Source: Rachicladosporium sp. CCFEE 5018 (taxonomy: Eukaryota > Ascomycota > Dothideomycetes > Cladosporiales > Cladosporiaceae). From it: DNA of 64,000 bases. The translations under genes and the position numbers were made by a program. Below the pieces are notes generated by a model. That model searched no databases, was not told the DNA's origin, and saw nothing but the letters and a program-made list of their open reading frames with translations. Where the stretch lies: positions 62,001-126,000 of the forward strand of contig KZ111192.1 in assembly GCA_002077045.2 (NCBI GenBank), in the 5' to 3' direction. Positions 10,454 through 19,334 of the stretch are shown piece by piece; the stretch's first letter is position 1; every line of letters starts with the position of its first letter.

Positions 10454-10612
10454 GCAGTACTCCTCTGGCTCGGCTGTCCTGGTCGACCGTTCAGAGCATG
10501 TGATCGAGCCTTTTGCCCATGTCTACCGAGATTGCAACGTTGTAGCGAACAAACTTGGCAGAGCGGCTTCCTACATCCCACACCACGTCTCAGAACCTAC
10601 ACAGCATGCATC

Positions 10613-11998
10613 ATGCGACTCGATAACATACAGCTGCCTCAACTGCTGCTTATTGCGCTATGCCTTCTTTACCTCTTCTCTGGCGTCGCGAACGCTTCGT
10701 CGGGTGATCGACTCCCCGAATTTAGAAGCTGCGTGACCGTAAGTCTACCTCCGCTATTACACAGGTTTGAAGGTGTCTCATGCTACAATTGACCGCGCCG
10801 TGTCATTTGTCTGGCTGCGCGAGTGCCGAAAAAGGGTAACAGCGATCGATCGAAGAAAGGCGCTACAAGTGTCCGTTCTCACCTGACATTACAACAAGAC
10901 GACCACAGTTGTGGTGCGGATTATCGATGCATGAGGGACCTTGAGACTTATGCAACTGCGAGCACTATGGATCTCTACTGATCAAAATACTTAGGACTGC
11001 ATCTCAGCCAACTGCGGTAAAGATGGCGCTCCGATACGTATGTCTCATTGGCGTTTGCCTACTTCAAACCCTCAAGAGTAACACATGATCTAGCCCTCCA
11101 TCACCGCGCCCTCCTGTGGACCTGCCCCTCCGAGTGTGACTACACCTGTCAACATGTCATCACTGCCCAACGCCTCGCTCGAGACCCACCCTACTTAACC
11201 CCAATCCACCAATTCCACGGCAAGTGGCCGTTCCACCGCTTCCTAGGCATACAAGAACCGTTCTCAGTCCTCTTCTCGCTCCTAAACTTCCTAGCCCACT
11301 ACTGGGGCATATCTCGGCTCAAGGCTGAGCTCCCTGCAAGCTATGCCTTACGAAAATACTACATCGGCTTCGGCTATTGTGGCTTCGCAAGCTGGACTTT
11401 CAGTATGATCTTCCACGCACGTGACTTCGTTGTGACGGAGAGACTCGACTACTTCGCAGCGGCGCTGAGTGTCATGTATGGCCTGTTCTACGCGCCTATT
11501 CGAGTCTTCCGTCTCGACCGTCCCTCGGCTTCGGCGACCGACTCCTCGACTTCGAGATCCTCGACACTAATACGAGTCTGGGCTGTGCTCTGCGCCAGTC
11601 TCTACTTCGCCCACGTCTTGTACTTGACGTTCATCCGGTTCGACTACACCTACAATATGGCAGCCAACGTTGCCGTGGGCATCATCACGAACGTGCTCTG
11701 GACTGGCTTCAGTGTGGTCAGGGTCAGGAAAGTGGGGAGATTGTGGGCTGCTTGGCCGGGGTTAATCGTGGCGTGGATCGTGCTGGCTATGGGGTTGGAA
11801 TTGTTCGACTTTGCGCCTTGGGGTGGGATGGTAGACGCGCATTCGCTGTGGCATTTGGGAACTGTGGGGCCTACTGTGTGGTGGTACAAGTGAGTAATGC
11901 TTGTCTCGTGGGTTGGACGGATCATTGGCTAACTTGAAAGCAGCTTCTTGATCAAGGATGCACGAGAGGACTTGCAGGACAAGCGATTGAAGGCATGA
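10613..11998 (+). CDS. PER1: PER1/PGAP3-type GPI-remodelling membrane protein
   Basis: Four exons, 10613-10738, 10995-11037, 11094-11889 and 11944-11998, in consistent phase, give 339 residues. Donors are GTAAGT, GTATGT and GTGAGT. The protein has a signal peptide (about residues 1-25), a luminal Cys-rich region (FRSCV, DCISANC, then WTCPSECDYTCQHV), the conserved GKWPFHRFLGIQEP block, and several membrane spans. Family residues HARD and WHLGT (with DAHSLWH) correspond to the putative catalytic His/Asp positions. Per1 acts in the ER, removing the sn-2 acyl chain of GPI anchors before fatty-acid exchange. Intron 1 is long (256 nt) compared with the others. The start was chosen because it opens the signal peptide. 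Confidence 0.9.
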
Positions 11999-12309
11999 GG
12001 GTGCCTTGACTGGTACCTCACTGCTCAAGCCGTGGGCCGATATTTGCCATGCTATGCAGGGTCGATTCGGCCCTCGAGAGATACATTGTACATACGTTGG
12101 CGCCCAATGTCTTCCGTATCTTGGCTATCTTCTTCCGACTGCTATATTCTGGTTTGCGATCGTCGTTCACGTGATGTCCTGTAGCACGTGTTTCATGATC
12201 GACATCCTGTAGCAAGTACTTCCCCAGTCGCTTCCTTCCTTGACCGTACATATGAAACACCTCCACTTCCGCGACAGCATTCCTGTCTTACACCTTCCTG
12301 CAAACCTCG
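11999..12309. other. Intergenic, 311 bp
   Basis: 3' flank of PER1 and promoter region of the coiled-coil gene. Nothing else is supported. Confidence 0.5.
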
Positions 12310-13662
12310 ATGGCACCAGACATCAACACCCTGCCGACTTCGCCCCGTGCTGAGAGACCACGCTCTTCGCACCATCCCTCCTCGACCCCCCTTGAACCCC
12401 TCCTCTCCACCTCCAGGCGGACATCGCAGATCATGGGTCCACCAGGAGCACCAGCTTCGGCTGGCGAACGGCCACACCGGAGTCCAGTAATCACCTCACA
12501 TGAGCAGGGTATAAACATGCCGATGCGACATCCAAGGCCACTCACGGCGGCCGAGCTGTACGCGGAGTGCGAGAAAGAGCAGGAAGCTGTGGTGCGCATA
12601 CACGTGCTGATGTAGAAGGTCATGACCGGAAGCTGACAGGAAGCATATGTCAATCGCCTTGCAAGAGAACTTACTGCTCTACGCGCGCAGACAGCGTCAG
12701 TCGCGTCCAATAACTCAATGTCTAGTAGCTCGACATCTGCCTCGCTACTGCCCGTCGATATCACCGACCCGAATGCCATACATCAGATGATCGGGGCGAC
12801 TCACCCCACGCCCTCTCGCCGCCACCGCAGCTCCTCCTCGCTGTCAACAAGGAGCATATCCACTCCTTCTACGTCCGTCTCGGTGGCGGGCAGCACCTAC
12901 AGCACGCAGCCACAAGCCGGCAGTACCACCTCAGGCCATCCTGTTGCACATACCAGTCAAAGTCAAGCATCTTTCGCCCGCACAGCTGCATCAGGCGCCT
13001 CACTCTCGCGTCAGCCCTCGGCCTCAGCTCGCAGCGGTGCTTCCACGCCAGCCAGGCAAAGCGTTGATAATTTGCGCTATCCCAGTTCAGCCGGCGGCAT
13101 TCCCGGTGGCGGCACGCTGTTCACTCTGCCGCATCGTCCATCGCTATCCCGTGACCCGAGTGCTACGTCCATGGGCTCGACAGCCGCGCATGCAGGCACG
13201 CCACTACCTCCAAATCCACATTCGGTGCCTTCGCCCTCACAGAGCCCGAGCACTCAACTCAGTACGCAGAGCTATACCAATACAGCAGCCTACCGATCTG
13301 AGATGGAGATCGTGAAAGCGGAAAACGAGTCTCTTCGCCAACGTGTTCGTGCTCTGGAGCGTGCCCTACGAACTCGGAGACGAGGGTCGAGTCAGTCGGA
13401 CGCACCTGCTGCCATCGACCCGACTGCTACCGCCCGAGTCGCTCGTGAACCAGCAGCTGCTAGTCCCATCACCCCGGCTGCGGCTGGCATCGCTGCCTGG
13501 GCGGCAGGAGATGGTGGCGTTGGCGGTGTGGCAGGGCCGAGAGAGAGAAGCGAGAGCCAGAGTACGACTGCTAGTAGTCGGAGAGGTACTTTGGCTGTGC
13601 AAGAGGATGAGGTCAAAGTCGGAGAGAGTGCAGGCAGTGTGGGAATCGGGAGAGGAGTGTGA
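12310..13662 (+). CDS. Low-complexity protein with two coiled-coil segments
   Basis: Two exons, 12310-12591 and 12640-13662, joined at a 48-nt intron (GTGCGC to GACAG, phase 0), give 434 residues. The unspliced frame meets a stop, and the splice joins EKEQEAV to EAYVNRLAREL, extending one heptad-like helix (about residues 80-115). A long Ser/Thr/Pro-rich stretch follows, and a second coiled coil lies near the C terminus (MEIVKAENESLRQRVRALER). There are no catalytic motifs, signal peptide or membrane spans. I do not recognise a named family. It is probably a conserved fungal cytoplasmic or cytoskeleton-associated protein, which is inference from architecture only. Confidence 0.65.
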
Positions 13663-14133
13663 GGAGGACGAAGGGCACTGAATTGACATGGACGACAGAA
13701 ATTTGACTTTTGGAAGCATTGGTATCCGGAGTAACGAGACTGGGTTGGAGAGAAGCTGAAGTCACGCCGTCACGACAGACTCTGGTCGCACGGGCTTGAT
13801 GTATTGCTCGCGAAGTGTTCGCAGCATTGGTCACCTGACCTGAGCTCCACGAAGATAGAAGACGAGAACGACGAAATGACCGATACAACTCGAGACAACG
13901 TTACGATTTACCTGCGGCCCTTCAAATCCCCATGCCCAATCTCACGCTACTGCTGGCTTGGCTGCGTATCGGAATCCTCAGCCATGTGCGAAAAATACGG
14001 CGCTACTATAAAAGCATCTTCATTGAGATGCCTGAAAGTACCATAGAATGCTAGCCGGCACACATGTTACTTCCAAGGCGCTAACAGATACTAACAGCAG
14101 AGACCTTCCCAGATCTCACAGTGGCAGAGACGT
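13663..14133. other. Intergenic, 471 bp
   Basis: 3' flank of the coiled-coil gene and end of the minus-strand disrupted frame. Nothing else is supported. Confidence 0.45.
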
Positions 14134-15627
14134 TCACTGCATCTTCGTTCCTGGCATGCCTTCTTCAATGGCAGCGAAGTCTACCAGATTCTTGTCCTGC
14201 CCCGCAGTGTACACTAGATCGTACTTCTGATGGAAGCGAACACCATTGCGCTCCTCTCCAAAGCCTCCGCATTGCTCGCAAACACGGTGCTGCAGGAACT
14301 CCATCGCTCGCTCCATCCACAGCTCGAGGAGCGCGGACCAGCCGGCTGGCTTCGGTACCAGCACGACGCCGGCTGGTTTGGTCGTAGCTCGGAGACTTCC
14401 TTCGATGATCATCATCAAGTGCGCGCAAATCTATCTGATCGAGGCGCGCACCTCGCAATTGTGGTCCGCTTCAAGCCATTGTGAGATGACCCCTATGGCA
14501 TGGACAGTCTCCTCGGACTCGAAAGGCGATTGCGAAGCTGGTACGATCCCCGACGGGAAGTCTAGACTTGATACAGTTTCGCTGAGGATACAGTGCAGAG
14601 TCTTCACAGTGACGTGTACCTCGAATTGATCGTCCAAGTCGCGCTGATCAAGTGCTGCCCAGAGAGCCTACTTCTTAACCCACCGTCGCTTCTTCTCCGC
14701 GTTCAGAGCCGCTCGAGCTTCTTCTCTCTCGTGCTCTTCAAGCACGAACTGATGACAACACTCACATCTTAAATTGGCGGTGTCAATCTCACTGCCCATC
14801 CGCAAACATCGCTTGGGGATCAGACTCATGTGCCCGCATTCCAGCATTTCAGTATTGTTTTCTTCATCCTCAGACGTCACATCCTCGCACTTGGTCATCA
14901 AGATATTGCTTGCGAACCTCTGGATCTGCGGCTCTCGACTCTGCATCCATTCATCGGCCATAATGCCAGCGGCGGCTCACACGACGTGCATCACTAGTTC
15001 ACTCTTTCTGCGAACGAGGTTCCCGAGGACGCGACTCCAGTCGGATCCGGGTGTCATTATGTGGTTGAAGCTTCCGGGATCCATGGAATAAGTGGTGGTT
15101 TGCTCGGCGTTGTGAACCTCAGTGCCATAAACGACAGTTTCACGCTGGACATGGAAGACGATGTCGCCATCAGCCTGCTGAACGGATATGACATTCAGCT
15201 TTGACCGGCCCGCGAAGGCTGCCAGGACGTTCATGTCGGTATGGAGCTTCGATGCATCACCTGTGAGCAGATTAGCGGGACTTGCCTGCTGTGGACCAGC
15301 CAAGAAACAGAAGAACTGTTGCGGGAGGATGTGGCCAGGCACTGAAGGTGTTGGCTGCCGGGAGAGGAATGACCAGCCTAACGGTGCGTCGAGGCGTAGT
15401 GTACATCCTTGAGGGAGCGGAATGTCGCATGGGTAGGAGAAACTTAGCTCATGATGAGGTTGTCTGCGAGGAACGCTAGTCTGAGTAGGGGTGTCGAGAG
15501 TGGATGTGAAAAGCTGCTTCGGTGGCTTGGTGGTGGAGGAGTCTTGAACAGTGAGAGACCGGAGAGCTGAGATAAGATCGAGATCCATGCTTACTGCTTG
15601 ATAGGTATAATGGTTCGACCGAGTCAC
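14134..15627 (-). pseudogene. Long reading frame interrupted by three nonsense codons
   Basis: One minus-strand frame runs about 1.5 kb with no frameshift, broken only by TGA (14979-14977), TAG (14670-14668) and TAG (14433-14431). Each segment reads like real protein. The second has a Cys/His cluster suggestive of a variant zinc or RING-like fold (LECGHMSLIPKRC, then CECCHQF), and the last contains CEQCGGF. All three stops are one C-to-T change from CGA or CAG. A 42-nt intron (GTGTGAG to ATGCAG) could remove the first stop in phase, but I find no good intron for the other two. The likeliest reading is a recently inactivated gene. The family is unknown, and start codons at 15627 or 15588 are possible. 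Confidence 0.5.
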
Positions 15628-15659
15628 GATGGCACTGATACCGGAGAGCTGAACGGTCG

Positions 15660-16178
15660 TTAGGCAGAGTGGGTCAAAGGCGAAGGATCCGGACTTGACG
15701 AGGGACTTGCTGTTGACAGACTGGACCGATCAAGCTGGGATAGAACATTGAACGCTCCTTCAAGTCTTTGCAAAATTACACCGGCTTTGTCCTCCGGAAC
15801 TGCTTCCACGACAGAGGAGACTGCTTTGTCCATTGCCTGCTCAGGAACCATTGCCATAACCTTGGCCACGTCTACTGTCAAGGCCAAGGAGCATCGAAAT
15901 CGGAACGCAGGCACACCCTGTCATACTCCGAGCTGGACCTGCCTCTGGTCTGCACCGATAACTCCTTCCACGACAAAGGATGATGCTTGCCTTACCGCGA
16001 TGGCGAGAGCAGCGGGTAAGCACCCACTATACGATGGCCAAAGACACTCCATGGGCCTCAGTGTCAGGTAAGTACTACTTTTGTATCTCCGTTCCTGTGT
16101 AATTGAGCGCGTACCCTGCCCGATCTCAACATCGTCCTCCGCGCTGCAATTGCTTCCCGACTCTTCCGACAAAGCCAA
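15660..16178 (-). pseudogene. Coding-like frame with one in-frame stop
   Basis: Another minus-strand frame with protein-like composition (residues such as EQAMDKAVSSVVEAVPEDKA, Ser-rich tail) extends from 16178 to 15660 with a single TGA near 15921-15923. It lies directly upstream of the disrupted frame above but in a different frame, so it could be an upstream exon region of the same gene or a separate decayed gene. No domain is recognised. Confidence 0.3.
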
Positions 16179-16179
16179 G

Positions 16180-16789
16180 GCTCTTGCGCTGCTGGCAAGG
16201 GTGTCGCCAATATCATCTCACTCTCACTGCACCGTAGAGAGAGAGCATGATTTACGACAGGCCACCCGCACCGATCAATGTGCGTCCATGGCGATACGGA
16301 CGGAGATCGCCATGTTACGATGCGTTTGGCACGTCTTCCGGCAAGGAGTGCTGGATATCGAAGCCTGCTGAGATCTAGGAAGCAGAGCTCTTTTGCGGAA
16401 AGCGACGGCGTGACTGCCATGCGTGAGCACAGTATCATGATCGGACACAGTTCGACAACGCACTTTGGTACATGCGCCGCCGGCAATACAAGCGTCCTGG
16501 ACGAGGCACCCTGGCGACGACGAAAGGAGTGATGAGGCAAAGCTGCGTTGCGACAGCAGACTTTGAAAGCCTCTAGCGTTGGACGGGCAATAGCGATCAG
16601 TGTCGGAAGTGGGCTCTTCGGTAGTGACAATGTCACGCAGGTGTGTCTGAGTGTGCAGGTGATGGCCATCGAGACGAGAGTAAAGCAGCTTGAAGACGTT
16701 TGGGCAGGAGCTTGAAGGTCGACACTCAAGCTCACGGCGAAGACAGCGCTGCTGTGACGGTTTCAATGGTGCACTTGCATCGGGACACC
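16180..16789. other. No supported gene, about 600 bp
   Basis: Several overlapping frames on both strands, none with recognisable motifs or a clear splice structure. Confidence 0.4.
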
Positions 16790-17330
16790 ACGAGTGACTG
16801 CGGCAACCAGCGGATGATGCGGCAACGAGATGCGATGAGCGCAAGGTAACGATGCAGAAAGGAGGCTCAGCAAAAGAGAAGTGAGCAGCAAGAAGTCCAT
16901 GCGACGACAGAGCAATGCGATGGAAGCGCAATGCAACGAAATCGATGCAACGAAGCAGTCATGCGACGAGAAGGGGGTGCCCGAAGGATGATGTAAAGAG
17001 TATACACTACAATGTGAGGGCGATGTGATAAGGACATGATGCGACGGGGTGTCAATGCAGAAAGCAAGTAATGCAGCAAGGGGCGGGAGGGTGGTGAACA
17101 ATGTGATGGGGACTCGGGGTGATGCAGTGCGGGGTTGATACGACGGGGAAGTGATGCAAGCCGAGAATGATGCGACGAGAAGGTGACGCGGGGCTAATGT
17201 GGGAACGATGCGACAGGAAGGTGATATGACGGTGAGGTATTGCGGAGATGATGCGACAGCAAGATGACACCACAGTGAGATATTGCAACGAGGGATACTT
17301 CGACGACGATGCGACAAGGAGGGATGATCA
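16790..17330. repeat. Degenerate ATGCGACGA-type minisatellite
   Basis: Roughly 540 bp in which variants of a 9-12 nt word (ATGCGACGA, ATGCGACAG, ATGCAACGA, ATGCGGCAA) recur many times with irregular spacing. The long minus-strand translation through it is His/Ser-rich with repeated short words, which is best explained by the repeat and not by a gene. Confidence 0.6.
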
Positions 17331-17663
17331 CAGAAGACAGTGGAGAAGGTAGACCCTCCGCCGCCCTGCCCGAAGGCAGGACGAACGATGGGCCACCCAC
17401 CCGCCAGAAGCGCCGCAGCCATCAAGGACTTCCGCTTTGCCGCCAGCAAGGCAGGCGCCCCTCAGCGCCAGACGATCCTCCCCGACCGTGAGGATGTTAC
17501 AGGTGGTCGTATGGACGCCGAGGAATTTCCCACCAACAAAAGAAAGACAGAGGAAATACAAAGGAAAACAGAACAACGCTGCAAATCAACATGAGCACAT
17601 ATCAACGACGCACCAAACGAACCCACAAACGCCCGACGCCAACAAAAGAACAACACAACGCGA

Positions 17664-17867
17664 TCAAAACTGATAAGGAGGATGAAGAGAGTGCTCGGCG
17701 ACATACGCCTGCCTCATCTCTGACTCGAGACGCACATCCCTGGCGGCCAGAGATTCGCGGATCAGAGACGAGCGGCGCGCCTCGTACTTCTCTTCATCCC
17801 GCCGACTCTTGCGAGCGCGACGGTCCTTCAACATCTTGTGCCACATGCGCACCAGAAGGCAAGCCAT
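17664..17867 (-). CDS. Small basic protein, MACxLxRMW family, copy A
   Basis: 67 residues starting MACLLVRMWHKMLKDRRARK. The start shares MAC-L-RMW-K--K with the 69-residue product at 18790-18999. The product is strongly charged (many R, K, E), probably one long amphipathic helix, with no signal peptide or membrane span. The frame is open upstream, but this ATG is chosen because similarity to copy B begins exactly here and because a TATA box and CT-rich leader lie 164 bp ahead, as in copy B. Composition beyond residue 20 differs strongly between copies. No known family is recognised and function is unknown. Confidence 0.5.
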   Translation of the reverse strand: MACLLVRMWHKMLKDRRARKSRRDEEKYEARRSSLIRESLAARDVRLESEMRQAYVAEHSLHPPYQF

Positions 17868-18028
17868 TGTGGTGTGAGGGGTGGGACGTCGAGGTGTGTT
17901 GGTATGCTGGTGAGTCTTCTTGAATGAGGTTAGAGTGATGAGATAGCTTTCAATGGACTGATGAGATCTGAGCGCTGGACTGTAGAGGAGGAAGAAAGAG
18001 GGAGGGAGGAGAGCAAGAACAAGAATCG

Positions 18029-18034
18029 TTATAA
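18029..18034 (-). promoter_or_regulatory. TATA box of small gene copy A
   Basis: TTATAA followed in the minus direction by a long CT-rich tract, the usual fungal core-promoter layout. The distance to the ATG at 17867 is about 165 bp, almost the same as in copy B. Confidence 0.5.
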
Positions 18035-18096
18035 GCCCAAATCGCGACAGTAAGAGTGGAGTCACCCATAGCGTACCATTGTTCATGGACGCATAT

Positions 18097-18214
18097 CGAG
18101 GATCGAGAGCCTCACAGCCAGTCCAATGCCTCTTACGCAGAGCAGGTGATGGCGTCGAGGATCGAGAGCCTCGCGGCCAGTCCAATGCATCTTACGCAGA
18201 GCATGTGATATCGG
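18097..18214. repeat. Tandem 59-bp repeat, two copies
   Basis: Units 18097-18155 and 18156-18214 both begin CGAGGATCGAGAGCCTC and contain TTACGCAGAGCA. A weaker third relative follows (AGCCAGTCC... near 18235), and a diverged relative lies near 19280. It lies just upstream of the copy A promoter. Confidence 0.75.
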
Positions 18215-18685
18215 CAACCACCGAAGGACTTTGTAGCCAGTCCATAGACGATTACACACAGCACGGGATAACGATTGCCGGCGAAAGTAGGGCAGTAAAG
18301 CGCGCCGATCTCGCTGGCTGTTAGTGCAAGAGCGTGCGACGAGTCCAGCGTAACGTGTTGTAGCGACCTGTAGATACGCGCGCGCTCGGCTGGAGATAGT
18401 ACAGTGCAGACTGCGAAATGTCGCACTTTCCATGACGTTAATGTGTGCAAGCGGCCCATCAATGGGTGTAGAGCAACTTCTCCCGTCGCAACCTGTCAGT
18501 GAGCGGTGACTGTGCGCAGAGTGATGTCCTCCGCCATCTCGCCCGAAGGCAAGATGAACGATGGACACCCATGGCCCAGCAGAACCCAGCGCAGCAACAT
18601 GGTACTACGAATCTGACGGACTCCGCTTAGTACCACGGCATGCCCCCTACCCGCTCACGCCAGCGAGGCAGGGACGCGAAGAAGA

Positions 18686-18772
18686 ACGCAGCACAGAACG
18701 CAGCAATCAACGCAGCACAGAACGCGACAAAAACGCAGCAAGAACGCGACAAGAACGCGACAAGAAATCAGA
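18686..18772. repeat. Short A/C-rich tandem words (AACGCRRCAM)
   Basis: About eight imperfect repeats of a 10-12 nt word (AACGCAGCAC, AACGCGACAA, AACGCAGCAA) immediately downstream of small gene copy B. The equivalent position after copy A is also A-rich. Confidence 0.6.
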
Positions 18773-18789
18773 TTGAACACGCTGAGCGG

Positions 18790-18999
18790 TCACACTCCGC
18801 GAACAGTCCGGGGCCAATGCGCAGGCAGATTGCGACGCAGATATTCGAGCTCCTGCGCGTCAGCATAGTCTTCATCAAGGAAGGACTCATGCATCGTTTG
18901 TAGCTGAAATCTGGCGCAAGCAACGTCAAGACGACGCTCTCTGCCGCGACGGCACACCTTCTTGATCTTCCGCCACATGCGTTTGAGACAGCAAGCCAT
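18790..18999 (-). CDS. Small basic protein, MACxLxRMW family, copy B
   Basis: 69 residues starting MACCLKRMWRKIKKVCRRGR. The N-terminal 15 residues match copy A in pattern. The rest is charged and helix-prone (ESFLDEDYADAQELEYLRR). There is no signal peptide or membrane span. A TATATAT element lies at 19163-19169, about 167 bp before the ATG, with a C/T-rich leader between, mirroring copy A. The conserved N terminus with matched promoter spacing is the main evidence that these are genes and not chance frames. Function is unknown. Confidence 0.5.
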   Translation of the reverse strand: MACCLKRMWRKIKKVCRRGRERRLDVACARFQLQTMHESFLDEDYADAQELEYLRRNLPAHWPRTVRGV

Positions 19000-19162
19000 C
19001 TTGATTGCAGCGGTGGTCTTGCGGCGTTGAGTGTTGAGTGCGATGTTTGGGTGAGGTTTGGAGGTGTATTTTAGTAAATCGCTTGAATGGATATGAGTAT
19101 TGACTTGAGCGTGTTCGTATGGAGAAGAAAGAAAAAAAGGAAGAAAAAGAGAAAGCAAATCG

Positions 19163-19169
19163 TATATAT
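19163..19169 (-). promoter_or_regulatory. TATA box of small gene copy B
   Basis: TATATAT with a strongly pyrimidine-rich tract on its downstream (minus) side, about 167 bp from the ATG at 18999. Confidence 0.5.
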
Positions 19170-19334
19170 GATGGCGACCGTGGGGCATCGTTGAGTCCAG
19201 AGTGGAGAACCAGACCACGTCGCTGCGAGCGCAATGATGGTTGAGATCGATGCATCATTGTTTGGCGACGCGTGACGACGATCGGAGGCCTCCCAGCCAG
19301 TCGAAAGAGGATTTGCGCAAGGCATGTGAAAGCA

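Larger units (their letters stand above)
17345..19330. repeat. Diverged tandem segmental duplication (two blocks of about 1 kb)
   Basis: Block A (about 17345-18215) and block B (about 18525-19330) share a series of landmarks in the same order: a CCTCCGCC...GCCCGAAGGCA...ATGAACGATGG-like segment (17349 and 18530), an A-rich stretch, a small minus-strand gene, a CT-rich leader, a TATA box, and a GATCG(A)GAGCCTC...AGCCAGTC segment (18097 and 19280). Identity is low outside short words, so the duplication is old. Block boundaries are approximate. Confidence 0.55.

Noticed and set aside
16763..17449. 228-codon His/Ser-rich minus-strand frame
   Set aside because: It coincides with the degenerate minisatellite, and composition follows the repeat.
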